NCBI RefSeq assembly: GCF_000003855.2
Contig: NW_003101664.1
Coordinates: forward strand, 1,054,878 to 1,118,877
Direction of reading: 5' to 3'
From: Blastomyces gilchristii SLH14081
Taxonomy: Eukaryota; Ascomycota; Eurotiomycetes; Onygenales; Ajellomycetaceae
DNA: 64,000 nucleotides
This document shows, piece after piece, positions 22,006-34,920 of the stretch. The notes under the pieces are model-generated. The model saw only the letters and a program-made list of their open reading frames with translations. It was not told where the DNA came from and searched no databases. Position 1 is the first letter of the stretch. Every line of letters begins with the position of its first letter. Both the position numbers and the translations under genes were made by a program.

Positions 22006-23046
22006 TCACCCGACCCTCCCTCCCGCCCTGGCCCTCGCCCTCGCCCTCGGTTTCTTCATCGCACCACTCTTCGAAGCAGCCTCCACCTCCACCTCCCGCT
22101 TCCCCTCCCAAAGCTCCCTAACCCTTCTCACAGCGCCCCACACCCTCTCCCGCGCCTCCTCCCTCTCCACCCCATCCCGCAACAACCTCTCATACTCCGT
22201 ATGCACATGCCGAATATGCGCATCAACCGCCAAGCCAACCTTAACCTCCTCGCTGGCCACCTTCCCACTCCTCCCCACGCGCCGCGAGCCCTTCAGAAAC
22301 GCGTGGCCCAGCACCGTCTCCAGCGTCTCGGCGGGCATGGCGGGGAATTGGGCGCGGAGCAGTGCGCGGGCTTTCGAGGTGTCGCGTGCGTCCTTTTGGG
22401 CGACGGCGCGGGCGCGAGCGGGGAGGGTGTTGGCGGCGGCTTTGGTTACGGTGTCGTGGATTTGAGAGGGGATGTAGAGGCCGAGGGTGCGCTGGGTTTT
22501 TGGGTTCTAGGATATAGTTTAGTGTCAGGGGCAAGAGTAGGGGTCTTTTTATTTTTATTTATTTTTATATTTATTTTTTCTTGACTTAGTAGGGGGGTGA
22601 TACTTACATAGACTGTATACACGGTCTGTTTTGCCTCGTGGGAGAGGCTGCGGCAGTTGCGTGTGATGTAGACGTCTCCCTTCGGGACAAAGACGTAGTC
22701 AGGCGGGGGCCCTTCAGATTCTGTGCGGATCTGGATATCAATGGGGATCATCAATCAGAAATATCAGATCAGCATTCGAGGTCCTCTCACTACATTTGTC
22801 ATCAGGTTCACGTACAGCTTCCAACGACGAATCCCCAAGCTTTTCTTTGGCAGCATTCTGCTTCTCTAGCGCTCTGCGCAGCTCCCGGGGTAGACGGGTC
22901 CCAGTTCCTCCTCCAGCTAAGTCAGAATTGGAGACGCGCTGTTTCTTTCTAGCCAGTTTCGATGCGGCGGTACTGTTTCCAGGGTTTCGTCTCTGGGGTC
23001 GTGATGAAGGACGTTTCCTCTTACCCCGCGTCGTCTCTGAGGCCAT
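22006..23046 (-). CDS. DUF2293-type conserved fungal protein
   Basis: Three exons, 22791-23046, 22608-22720 and 22006-22506, total 289 residues. The N-terminal 85 residues are basic (GKRKRPSSRPQRR, LARKKQR) and look like nuclear targeting. The core from DYVFVPKGDVYITRNCR through LGLYIPSQIHDTV to AHIRHVHTEYERLL resembles the fungal DUF2293 family of unknown function. The tail is Ala/Arg-rich low complexity. The first junction (donor GTGAGA at 22790, acceptor CACAG ending at 22721) was picked because it restores frame past an in-frame stop. DUF2293 naming rests on my memory of the family. Confidence 0.65.
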
Positions 23047-25254
23047 GATGGGGAGTTTGTTTTGTGAATGTAATGTCCTGTGCTTGTGTTTCGGCGTCCA
23101 CCATAGCAGAGGCAAGTGTGGTTATCGGATGGAAAGGGTAGAATACTGGGCCATTGGCTGCTAGATTTGTACGTATCATGGCATTTTTGGCGAAGGATGT
23201 GAATGTGTAAGACATTCGCACACCAAGTCTATTTCATTCTTCGTACTTCGCTGGCTCTGTGTTGTTGTCCTATCTGCCAATCAGTAACTAATAATAATCT
23301 GTCGTGAAGATGCGAAATGGCATCTCAAGGCTGGCGCTTATGTTCACTAAATTTAGGCGGGCGGCTAGTTAAGCCAAACGCCGCCAAGAACTTAAACCGT
23401 CATTGAGTCTATCTTTATTTTATTTTGCAAAATGGACTCTGAAGATCTTAATTCGATATATTTTCAGTCTTTTGATCTTCTTCTTGTATCATTTTTACTT
23501 TCCTTCCTTATTAGTTTTCTAAATTAACCCAACATCCAAATCCCCGAGAGGATCTCTCCCCGCAGTGGAGTTTGAGATTCATCTCATCTACCAAAAGCCA
23601 AAAAAAAAAAGGGGAGGGATACGTTATCGTTCCTTAATACGTGCAGGGAAATGAGCTTCACAGCCTTTCTTGGGAATGTCCATTTCATAACCTTAGTAGA
23701 CTATATGGTTTTCTCACTGAAAACGGTCTTGGGATTTTTTGGGTAATCGGAGATGAGAGCTTATAGCTGAGGTTCAAGGGCTTGAAGGTTTTGAGTTGGC
23801 CAAGCAAATAAATGTATTGCACACCACGCACTGTAAATTTTAATTTTTTTTTACCTTTTTCAGACTCATCTTATTCGGTGGATACATGACCTTGGAAGTG
23901 CTTTTATCCCTTTTTATCCCTTTATCTTAACTTAAATCGTTCCAAGTAACTCTGGATGTAAGCTTGCATGAGGAAGTTGCACAACACAACACACCACACC
24001 ACCACTGTTCAAACTTCCAATGTTCTTATTTTTTTTTTTTTTTTTTTTTTTTTTTTCCTACGTAAATTCTGTTTTTCGGGGGCACTGAAAAGGGATTTCA
24101 CTCACCACCAATAATGAAGAACATGAGATTTTATTTCGTCAAGATACGATACTACTAATCATCAGAATTGTAGATCAGGAATTGTTTTGCTTTTTCCTGA
24201 TCGGGAACCAATGACCAAAGTAGCCTAGTTGCAGTGTGTGTGTGTGTGCAGTAGTTATGAATGCTGACATATGATTGGTGTCGATCACTTTGGCCTGTGT
24301 GCTAGCGGCCACGTAGCTTCATTTGGTAAGCATGACACAAAGGTCAGTCAGATAACTAAGTTAACTACTGTAACTAACTATATTGTTTATTTCTGGATGG
24401 ATGAATGTATGTATGTCTGTATGTATGTGTTCTCTGTTCTCTGTATTCTTGCGGGTGGAAAGAGGGAAAGGGGGAAAGGGGGGAAGGGTGAAGGGCGAAG
24501 GGGGGGGAAACTACTACAAACCACTTCTCTCTTGTCTCTTCTCTCCGGGTCGATCAATGAGAGAGAAGACCTGATCTGATCCCCGGGTTCGATTTAGTCC
24601 CTCGCCCCTCTTACCCTATATATTGTACTGATGATATAACTACTGGTTGGTAGTCTTGTTCCTCTATCCAGCTCCCTCTAAGGCCGATGGAAGGAGTATA
24701 ATGTGGCAAGCTTCGGCGAGGTACGAGGGGGGTTAACTAATAACTATGATTAATAAACCAAACAAAGATAAGTTAACTAGCTAGCGGGTAACTAGTTGAG
24801 TTGTGTCTTGGCTGCTGTATATACAGTATTCTGACTGAAAATAACAGAACTACTGCGTATACAGCTGGAGTTAGCTTGGATGTAAGGGAAAAAATAGAGC
24901 TTTGAAGATTGCCACCTACCTATAGTTATCTATTCACCCATGAACAGAAAATCTCGGTTTCTTCGAAACGAACTCAGACATCCCGTGCCTAGTTACGGCT
25001 GGTTGACTAAGTCACTCCTGGTGGCAGAGCCTGGGCTGGGCCACCTCTGCACTTGCAACGTCCAATTTATCCCCGGGGCTCGAACGCAGCGAGAGAAAGG
25101 GCTGAGATGCTCCAAGGCTCCAGGATCCAAGATCCCAGCCCATAATGGCAAGTCCTTTGCCCGTCTTCATGGCATTTGCGGCGGGGGTATACAAGGGGGC
25201 GGGGGATACATGGTGTACACTGCGTACATCTGCGTACATCATACAGGGGATTGC

Positions 25255-25347
25255 TTCTTTTCTTTCTTTTCTTTCTTTCTTTTTTTCTTTCTTTCTTTCT
25301 TTTTTCTTTTTTTTTTCTTTTTTCTTTTTTCTTTTTTCTTTTTTTGG
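25255..25347. repeat. Polypyrimidine tract
   Basis: About 90 bases made only of T runs separated by single C residues, apart from the flanks. It generates long fake Phe/Ser frames on the plus strand and Lys-rich frames on the minus strand. Such tracts are common in fungal promoters. Confidence 0.8.
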
Positions 25348-26437
25348 CTTTTGGTAGATAAGATCGGGGTCGGGTGTTTTTGTTTCAGCCTCAGGAACAG
25401 ACCGGAAGCGAAATCAGAGAGATAGCTCTTCTTCTTTATATACATGACATATATATATATATATATATACATAATATAGTCTTATATCGCGGGTATTCTC
25501 AGGCTGATAAATCCTCCCAATCCATCTTCTTTAACCCCCCTCCCCTTCCCCCCTTCCCCCTTTCTCTTCTTCTTTTATTTGATCTTCCTGTGCATAACTG
25601 ATGGCGGTGCCTGCAGACAGCAGACAGAGACTGCAGCCTGTGGCGTCTTCCGTGTTCCCTGTTTTTCCAGGGTCTTTTTATTTTTTCATTTATAATTACA
25701 ATTCCCACCCCGGATTATATGATTACATTCCCACATCCTGTTTCCCCCTCGGGTTTTTTGGTAGCTAACTAACTAATAAACTAAATAGTTTATGTCTAAC
25801 TGGTTCTCCGTGGTTAACTAGTTAATGCTTAACATGAGCGTGCTAATTAGTAAGTAAGATCCAAAGGATTTTCAAGATTTGATCCTGTCGAATACTCATC
25901 TCATGTAGAAGATCCATGATTAACCACTGTGAAGCATCGCAATAATAATAATAATCATAATAATAATATAAGCCAGTCAATGTTAGTTGTAGGTAGGTAG
26001 AGAGAATTGGGTTGGAGTTTAATAAATAACTCTAACATTATTCTTAATAACTAAGTTAATCCGGTCATAATTTTCCCTCGGTTTTTTTTCTCCCTCTGTC
26101 CGTCCCGCGATGGTCCGAATAGGAAATATCCAAATAATAAAGAAAAGGTTAAAAATATATTATAAGTAAAAAAGTAAAAAAATGCAGAAGAAGAAATAGA
26201 ATGGGATTATATTATATTAGATTATATTTTTATTATATTTTATTTTATTATTTCATTTTATTTTATTCTTTTAAGCATGATTTACATCTGGAGAAACACC
26301 AAAAGAAAAAGGAAAAATACTGTAACTACTGTAGTACATACATTGGTCAATCAGATAGATGCATTGTTACCTACCCTCTGTTATAGTTATATTAAAACTA
26401 GAGTTAAACAGAGTTAAATGTATCCATCCAGCCTTTT

Positions 26438-26690
26438 CCTGTTCCTGTTCCTTTTCCTGTTCCGGTTCCGGTTCCTGTTCCAGTTCTGCTGCTGTTCTGG
26501 TTCTGTTCCTGAGTGAGTTGTGTGGTCTTTTTTCCTCTTTCCTATATTTAAATATTAACTTAACTAAGTTAACTATTTATTAGTTATTTATTATAGTTAA
26601 CGTTAATAAGTTTAAATACAGCAAACCTCTTTTCATCCAACTTCATTTCTCAACCTCAACCTCAACTTCAACTTCAACTTCACTCTTTCT
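26438..26690. repeat. GTTCC and CAACTT hexamer repeats
   Basis: Imperfect TCCTGT/TCCGGT hexamers run from about 26438 to 26500, and a second array of CAACCT/CAACTT hexamers lies near 26651-26685. Both sit in the presumed leader of the downstream PHD-finger gene. Confidence 0.65.
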
Positions 26691-27566
26691 CTTCTCCCAA
26701 CCAACTCCACCACTCCACTCCCACCAACTGTCGAGAATAACTTCCTCTGCTCTGCTGCCTTGTTCAATTCCATGAGGGGACGCGCTCTGATCTCTCCTAC
26801 CCTACCTACATTTCTCTCTTTCATCTCTGCGCCACCTCTCCTCCGCTCCGTACAGCATCCTCTCTCCCGCCTCTGCTTATTTAGCTCCCCGTTCTGGGCC
26901 CTGCTGCCTGCTCGAAAAACCTCCGATTCTGCTTCACCACTAGAGAGCTCCTTGCTTTGCTCTTATTTAGCTTATTTAGACCGCTTCAACTCCATCCCAC
27001 GCCTAGCTGAAAACAAACATCTTTCCCTTCCCCCGTCTCTGCCCAGTTTCGACCCGGGGTTTATAACCTCTACGACATTCCCCTCGAAACATAAATCATA
27101 AATATTTCCATATATAATCCCGTTGATTTAAAATCCCTCCTCCTCCCACCCACCCCACACCCGACAGCTGCATCCAGATCTTCAACAGACTCACTCGCTC
27201 ACACCGCTTTGGGGGGAATCTTTGCTGGCTGGGTGGCTCGTCAACTCCCATGTTTGCTCCTACAAACATTCCGCTGATATGAGCTGGGACCGCCCGATCC
27301 ATAGGTTAGTCTCGTCTCTTTTTCTTTTTCTTTTTCGTTCTTTTTCTTTTTCGTTCTTTCTGTTCTATTTTGGCAGCCATTGAATGGCCGGATAAATAAA
27401 TAAATAAAAAAAAAAAAAATGTTGGCTTGCTCGCTGCTTTACCGCTCGCCAATTGTCCGCCCAATAAGGCTTGCAAGACTACTCCACTCTGTACCTAGCT
27501 AATAATAATATATCTTGTAACCTTAAAAATTGCAATTTATGCTGACACTTGCTTGGGCACCTGTAC

Positions 27567-29745
27567 ATGTACACGGACGACAGTTTCAACTACTCCAATG
27601 GCGACCCTCAGACCCCAAAAAGAACCCCGACGTCTGCTGCCTTTGGCGAGTCGGCCTTCCAAACCCCAAAGCTAGAATCCAGCTTCTACGACCCTCGAGT
27701 CACCTGGAACACCGCAGATCCTTATGCTTCCAGCCCTGAATTTCTCAAAACCCCCCAGCGACTTGGACTGTCCACCCCCTCCAATCACAACTATCTTCAT
27801 GGCTTAGCTGATCGGGATTCAACCCTCCTCGACCCCTCGGCCTCGTTTGCTCTGAACCTCTCCCCGCAACTGGAACGGACTTCTCTTTCTGGAACTGTTA
27901 GAGGTAGTAAAACGCACGGGTGTACGAAACAGGGCAGCAGCTGCAGATCTGGGAAGAAAGCAGCGGAAGATCAAGGAAATGATGGTGATCAGGACACAAT
28001 TGACTCCGCAAAACGCTCAGCAGCCTCGATGCAAACCCCTCCCCCGACGAGCACAGGCAGGAGAAAGATGCAGGACAGAAACAACATCAACCCCGGGAAT
28101 ACACATCCAGAGCTGAGGGCCAATGCTAATAATGATAATACAATGGGTCCTCCTGATTCTAGTCACCTGGAGACTCCAAGCCGCGTCGTTGGAATCTCTG
28201 CTAATTTGTTTGACGGCCAATCTCCGAACCTATTCCAGATGGCTGCAGGCTCTTCTGCAGACTCACCTTTCTTTCCGCAAAACAGGCTCTTATGGGACCA
28301 GGACACGCAGTTTCCGGCTGACTCGCTAGATATATCGGACAATTTTGGAGACCCATTTGGACCGAACCAAACAACGAACAACTTTAATGATACCTTTGAT
28401 CAGGGCCAATTGCAAAGTGATTCTCTCCAGGTTCCTCAATTCCATACCATGCAAGCACCGTCCGGGTTAGGACATTTCAGCGATCCTCACGCTTTTCATA
28501 CACACTCAATGGAGCATATAGACTCTAACCTTTATCCTACCTCTTTCTCGACATCCCCCCGTCTCCCCACTGTACGAGATGAGGACCCCGCCATGTTCTT
28601 GAGCTCTCCTGCACGGAGATTTGGGTTTTCAGAGCCGACATTACCGCAAGATATGCAGCCCCGACTTGAAACTCGCCAACCCTATCATCATCAGACCGAA
28701 GAGTCCAAGCGCGAGAAAAGACTAAAAGAATTGAAACGTGCTAAGAGTCTAGCTCGCCGTAAAGCCGAAGCCCCTGATGAAGCTGCGGATGCCCTACGTC
28801 AGTCACGATCTTCGCAACTACTTTCTAGGCGGAACTCAAGTCATTCTACCCAGCCGCATAGCCGTCATGCAAGCGCACATTCGTCCTCTGGCCCTGGCGC
28901 TTCTGGTAGTGGTGTAAGAAAGACCCCTGCCAAAGGGCGTCTGTCACCGTTGAAAACACAGACGCCCTCCTTTCATTGTCCGAGTTCGTCGGCTGCCTTA
29001 CACGCCCCTGTTGAGTCAGTGGTTTTAAAAATCGGGAAAGATGGACGAGCTAAAACTGAAATGGCAGTAGTACCTGAGCCGCCAACGTCCTTTAATGCTC
29101 GCCGGCCAGGGATGGATGTGGATGAGTTGTCCACCGAGAGTGAGACTGAGTCCTCAGATGAATCCGATTTTCCAGTTTCTCACAGTACGAACCCTTCTTT
29201 TAATATACACCCTGAATCAACTCCACGGCAGCGCGACGTTTTGCGTGCCCATTCCACCTCGCGCCCACAATCTAAGAGCTCTTCCTATTCATCAACCATT
29301 GCATCTCCACACTCAGGACGACATTCTCCGTGGACAAGTTCTTCCCGTGGAAGTGGGAGGCTACCGCAATATCCCACCCAGAAAGACGGCTGGATGTCGG
29401 ACGACGATACAGGCGACGCACAACATGCACTGAAGCAAGTGTTGAAGGGACGGAATAGACAACAGGCTAGGCAGCCCGCACCCCTCTATAACCAAAAGAC
29501 ACGCTCCTCGCATGCTCTGAGAACATTACGATCATCCCCGCCAGAGTTCCGTAGTCAATTCGATTCCCGCCGCAGAGAGATCAGCTCGCCGACCACAATG
29601 ACGGATCCTGATTTTGCAACGCCTACCACCGAGCGCCAAAGCAATCCTAGCAATGGGACTAGATGTGTTTGTAACTCGATGGATAATGGCGGGCATCTGA
29701 TGATTCAGTGGTATGTTTACTGTCTTCCTCCATATAATACTTCCT

Positions 29746-29796
<51 letters not shown>

Positions 29797-30003
29797 AACC
29801 TCCTCACCAGCGAATCCTGCACCCATTGGCTCCATACCAAATGCGTCGGCTTGGACCGCCAGAGTCTTCCGCCTGTCTACATATGTATATATTGCACACA
29901 GACGCCGATGCGAGGCGGCCGGATTCGGGACCCCTTAGCAGGCGGCGCCGGCGGCCACATCCCAACATCCCCCTTAGCTCATAAATCATACCGGTTCCGG
30001 TAG
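27567..30003 (+). CDS. Large disordered protein with C-terminal PHD finger
   Basis: Two exons, 27567-29710 and 29811-30003, total 778 residues. Most of the chain is Ser/Pro/Gln-rich and disordered, with a KKR-type basic helix near residue 390 (KREKRLKELKRAKSLARRK). The only folded domain is a PHD finger at the C-terminus: CVCNSMDNGGHLMIQC, ESC, HWLHTKC, then CIYC, a C4HC3 arrangement. It therefore probably reads histone tails as part of a nuclear chromatin complex. The intron splits the finger inside a Cys codon (TG|C) and contains a run of 44 T (29748-29791) just before the acceptor. The ATG at 27567 is the first in frame. The family seems fungal; no specific yeast orthologue is claimed. Confidence 0.85.
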
Positions 30004-31217
30004 CCGGTCTCATCCTCACGTTAACTCTCTCTCTTACCCTCCTGTCTATCTATTCCCTTTGTGATACACGGTTATATATTATTTTGTCACTCGATTGCCG
30101 GATGCGTGTATTACCTGTCCAGCTGTTTGACTTGATTAGTACATGGAGCCACGTTATTGCTATTGTTTTTCTCTTTTAACTGTTATCTTCCTTTTTAAAC
30201 CATGCCGGTCAGCGATGACCCCCTCATACTCTTTTTAGCCCGTTTAACGCAACCAGTTCCCGCTGGAAGACCGAGAGAATCGTATTTCCTTTTTAATTAC
30301 ACATTTTATTTATTATTCCTTTTAAATCGCTTTTTTTTTTTTTTTTTTTTCGTTTCTTCTCTGTTTCCGTTTTAAAACCTTATCCTCTTCCCCCACATAA
30401 TTACAATTACAATTTTCCAATACCCCGCTTCGCAATTCTCTTCTTTTTTCCTTTTATTTTCCCTTTCCTTTCTTTCGTTGTTTCCCACCACCTCGTGTTG
30501 GCATGAGATGCAAATCCACCACAGTATCGGACCTTTTTTTTATATATTTTTTTTCTTCCGTGGGTGTGATGAACGCCAACGCGACTCCCGGCTGGATCTT
30601 CGCATTCCCATATGTTCCGTTTTCAGTTTTTACACTGTTCACCGCACATATGTCTATATGCCTGTTGCCTTTCCCCCCAAATGTTACCTGTTAGAATACG
30701 CGCAGTATCTACCCCCCGCTACTGGCTACGACAAGAGCCTGTTTAAGGAAGCCCCAGCTAACCTACCACCTGCTGCTGCTTCTCATCTTACGTCATGCAT
30801 GCCGACACGTCTACGTCAGCTCTTCCTTCGTTTTCTTTTCTTTTCTTTCTTTTCCTTCTTCTGCGTTGTGCCTATTAAGTAATAATATATGTACGGCTAG
30901 GTGTCGTGTCTCCTGCCTTTGTCAGAGTAGTTAATGTTATGTATGGGTTTTGTTTCTTTTTTAACTTTCCTGTACCTGGTCCGTGTGCTATTATTTCCTT
31001 TGTTGTCTCGTTTTCTTGTAATTGATGGATGGATAGGATAGGATAGTGATTAGTGGGTTGGTGGAGATGGATGAAACTGAGACGGATGGGTAGGTAGTTG
31101 TGTGAGAGTATGATACTATGGTATATCCCCAATGGAGATTATTGTTTTTGCTACATGGATATATGGGCTATGCGGAGGGTCGTGTGTGGATGGACCTCTG
31201 TCTCTCTCTCTCTCTCT

Positions 31218-31248
<31 letters not shown>

Positions 31249-31425
31249 TTGGTGTGCTGTCTAATGACCGGCCGTCTATAGTTTTCAGGTCTTTAGATTC
31301 TTAATTAATCTCGCATGACGAGTTATAGGGACGTACGTAACAGGCTAATAGAGCGATGATGCAAATGCTTGCGTCCATCCCGAAATTACTTGCTCAGTTT
31401 GAGTTTGCTTGACAGATATCAAAAT

Positions 31426-31460
<35 letters not shown>

Positions 31461-31617
31461 GACGCCACAATCCCCATGCCCAATCTCCAATCGTTTCATA
31501 TTCTAGAAATACAGTTCACGTAGATCCCATTCCCTCCCTGCCTCCCCTTCCCCCCAATATCAAAACAACCCCGACCCCCCCTTCTTCGACCCCCCATGCC
31601 CTGTGCCCTATCCTCCC
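30004..31617. other. Convergent 3' intergenic region with microsatellites
   Basis: Between the PHD-finger gene and ysh1 ends. It contains a T run near 30330-30350, a compound CT/TA/TG microsatellite at about 31198-31249 and an A run at 31427-31457. Frames seen here are low-complexity artefacts. Confidence 0.6.
31198..31250. repeat. Compound CT-TA-TG microsatellite
   Basis: Three adjoining dinucleotide arrays follow one another: about ten CT, then about six TA, then about eight TG units. It lies in the convergent spacer and would be length-variable between strains. Confidence 0.85.
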
Positions 31618-34600
31618 TTACAGCTCCCCACCCCACAACCCCGCCACCGTCTCCACCGCCCGCTCAACAACCACCCGCACCCGATCCCTCAACACCGCAT
31701 ACCCGCACTCCACCTCCAGCGTCTCCAGCCACACCCGCGCCACATGCTTGTCGACCCGGATCTCCAGGCCCGGCACCGGAATGCCAAGGCTGTGCAGCCG
31801 CTCGAGCTCGGCGCATTCAAGCTCGTGCACGTCTTCTGGCGTGAGGTCGTCTTCGGGTGCTGTTGTTGTTGGGGCCGGGGCCGGGGCCGGGGAGGGAGAA
31901 GGGGAGGGGGCGGGGGCGTTTGTCCCGCCCGAGGCTGCCGGGGTGGAGACGGCGCTGGTGGTGTCTGTGTCTGGTTTTAGGAGTGTAGATGCTGATGTTG
32001 ATGTGCCGTTGTGTTTAAGAGGAGTGGTGGTAGTGGTGGGGGCAAAGGAGGTGTGTTTTATCTTTGGCTTTTCTATCGGGGCAATGTTGGGGCCGAATTG
32101 CGCTTCGAGTAGCATGCAGAGGCGCGCGAGGCGTTCTTCTGCGGTTAGGTTGGAATGTGGGTTTGGTAAGTTGAGGGGCGGGGCGTGCGAATGTAGATGC
32201 TGGTGCTGTTTGCTTGAGCCTGCAGAAGCAATACCAAAAGTTAGAAAACGGTAAAATATTTGCAAAGGGGGATGACGGACGACAGGGGTTTCATACGTTT
32301 TACAGAAGCTGGGCTTGTCTCCACTGTCAGCAGCACGGCCATCACCGCATCGGCAATCCCATCGTTCATCATATTCCCTTCCCACTCGACCGCCACCTCT
32401 CGCGTCCGTGGGGTGTAGCGGATAGTCACGCAGCCCATCACCAGATATGCTAGTGATTCATCTGTCGGAATCTCCTCATCAGCTTCCTCTTCCTCCTCTT
32501 CTTTCTTCACAAGCCCACTCTCCTCTTCAAAACCGTTCGTCTTTACGTCCTCAGTCTTATGGCGCTGGGGACGGATTTCCTCAATAGACCCAAAAGTCCC
32601 CTCCAGCGCCCATCGGATCAAGTCAATACTCGCTGTGCTGAGCGTAATAAGCTGCTTACAAGTGATGGTCGTGGTAGCAAGCCCTGCATACTCTCTAAGA
32701 TCTTCCGGCGCCATCAGGGATAACTTGAATCCGTTTTGTACAAGAACCCCATTCATAATTCGCGACTCGTTATGGTCGGATGGTGGTGAGCTCTCTGCGA
32801 GACGCCCAACAACTTTGGCCACCTTGTCGACTTGGAAGGGTATTCGGACTTCCTCGCAGTTTGCTGGTGTATATACTTTGACCTTGACGGTTTTGTCCGC
32901 ATTTAAACTTAGTAATTTTGATTTCAGGCGCATCATTTGATTTTTTTCGCCGTGAACAAGGATCTGTCACGAATAGTTAGTACAAAAAAAGTACGTTATA
33001 GAGATAAAGTTTAACAGGAGGTGGTTAAATAACTTACCACAACAGGGGCAGCAACTTCCTCAATAAATTCGCGATTCTCCATCCCATCTACGTGGGCCGC
33101 AAAACTGATTTCGTCCACGGTGCATCGCCTCGGAATCATGACTTTTTGCTCATCATCTCCAGCAGCCATTCTCCTGGCTGGACCAACTGCATTTCTACCA
33201 CTCATCACCGCTGGAATCTGCTCTGGCTCATTTAGGATCTGTTTGCCCATGGTCCCCTCAACACTGTAACCCGTCATGATAACACCGTTACGTTCGCTTG
33301 GTGCCCACCGCTCTAGAAGTTCCCGACTGGTGCCTGTTTGCAGCATACCAGGAGACGCAAGCATGACGCAGCCGCCAACATCATCGAAGCGCTCAATGCT
33401 CCTTACACTGCGTACGAAACGGAAATCCCACGGTCCGGCGCTTACGCTCTTGTCTCCGGAAGCTTCAGCCTCCGCCATTCGCTGGCGGAAGAGACGTTTG
33501 ATATTTTCGTTCATGGCTCCGATGTATGTCTGATAGACAACCATACATCTCCGTGCGATGTTTCCGATATAGTAGATAGGAATTTTCTGCAGCTCTGGAT
33601 GCCGACTCCAGTATTCGTCGAGAATTAATAGGAGTTCCTGCGCTCGTCCCAGGGCAAAAACTGGCATGAGAACTCGTCCTCCTCGATTCAGAACTCCGGT
33701 GATAGATTTCATGAGGGCTGCTTCTCGCTCCAAGCGAGGTGGGTTGGAAGATACACCGAATGTGGATTCCGTGATGAGGACATCAATTTTGATGCCCTTG
33801 GGTGCTTCCGCGGATATAAGATGGCGGTCTTCTTCACGAGAGTAGTCACCCGTAAATAGAATGTTAAGACCGGCGATTGATATTAGGAACATTGCTGCGC
33901 CAAGGACATGACCAGCGGGAAATGGAGTAATGCGAATGCTATTGATCGTATGGGTGGTGTTAAAATCAATGGCCTCTATTTGGGATAAGGTCGAAAGATG
34001 ATCTTGTTCGGTGTAGAGAGTTGTGCGCTGGTCGGAGGAAGACGACGTATTGCTGACCCGGACATTGTCCTGGATCAACCATTTGTAAATAGCTTTGGTA
34101 GCATGGGTCATAAAAACCCGCCCTTTGAAATTGGTTTTGCTAAGGACGTACGGTAGACTGGCTGAGTGGTCCAAATGGAAACTAGGCGGTGCCAAACACA
34201 GGGGGTTAGCTATGTGTCCAGCTTTCAAGTATGGAAAATAGACCAAGATACGCAGCTTAAGGAAACAGGGGTGGGTATGGTATGTAGGCACTGGTTGCTA
34301 AGGTTGAGAGCAATACAAGGTGATACGGAGAAACAAGAAACATAGAGGACGAAGACAAAAAGTAATTTCATTTGTTTTCTGATATGTATATATATCCAGG
34401 ACAAGGGAAAATAAAGAGGTGATAAAGGTTGTGTGGGTAATTTCCCAAAAAATCGAAGCAGAGTGCTGTTCTGCGAATGCTGACAGTTCTTGGTACACAG
34501 TACAACCATACTCTTATCCCTCCAATCCAGAATATCCGCACCAAGATCAAAATTTAAGACATGGTAAAACAAAATAAAAAGTTCTACGTACTGGCTTATA

Positions 34601-34920
34601 AGAAGAATATCGACAGTGCTGAGGTCGAAATCGTCGAAGAAGGGGAGGGCAGCGAAACCTTCTTTGGCTGGGTGCATTCCAGCATCAAGCTATACAGTTG
34701 GGAGTCAGCGAGACAGGACAGCGACGCGGCGCAACGGACAACGACAAACAAAACAACAATTGCTCACCATAACTGTCTTCCCCTTGTATTGGATGATATG
34801 ACACGACCTCCCGACCTCATTTCCACCTCCCAGATTGTAGAACAGGAGCTCATCAGAAGGGTCAACGGGCTCATCACCGCCAGTGGCCTGGAGGGCAGAC
34901 GCCTTTCGCTTGGTTGCCAT
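31618..34920 (-). CDS. ysh1: mRNA 3'-end processing endonuclease Ysh1 (CPSF73 homologue)
   Basis: Five exons: 34768-34920, 34592-34689, 33038-34181, 32297-32963, 31618-32219; 887 residues. Ysh1 is the metallo-beta-lactamase/beta-CASP nuclease that cuts pre-mRNA before polyadenylation, within the cleavage and polyadenylation factor. The metal-binding HFHLDH is formed across an intron (CA|T). Other landmarks are LGGGNEVGRSCH, AGHVLGAAMFLI, TGDYSREEDRHL, ITESTFGVS, VLMPVFALGRAQELLLIL, ASPGMLQTGTSRELLERW, MTGYSVEGTMGKQIL and VDEISFAAHVD. The C-terminal part carries a low-complexity insert of Thr, Pro and Ala before the conserved tail GIPVPGLEIRVDKHVARVW. The donor GTATGA at 32296 was chosen because it yields SPASVKRSSK as in relatives. 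It is transcribed divergently from taf4. Confidence 0.96.

Larger units (their letters stand above)
23047..27566. other. 4.5-kb gene-free region rich in homopolymers
   Basis: No protein gene is supported on either strand. It holds a T run at 24029-24056, a G/A-rich block (about 24460-24510), a pyrimidine tract of T runs broken by single C (about 25255-25347), a TA repeat (about 25449-25468), stop-rich TTAACTAACT words, GTTCC hexamer repeats (about 26438-26500) and a CAACCT/CAACTT hexamer array (about 26651-26685). The right half is CT-rich and is the likely promoter and long 5' leader of the PHD-finger gene starting at 27567. Confidence 0.6.

Noticed and set aside
22201..22584. Plus-strand frame of 127 residues opposite the DUF2293 gene
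   Set aside because: It ends in a T-rich intron stretch and mirrors the conserved minus-strand exon.
24940..25425. 161-residue plus-strand frame
   Set aside because: The second half is translated polypyrimidine tract (Phe/Ser repeats) and the first half has no recognisable domain.
31409..32254. 281-residue plus-strand frame opposite ysh1
   Set aside because: It begins in an A run (poly-Lys) and lies antisense to the conserved ysh1 C-terminal exon, so it is a shadow of that exon.
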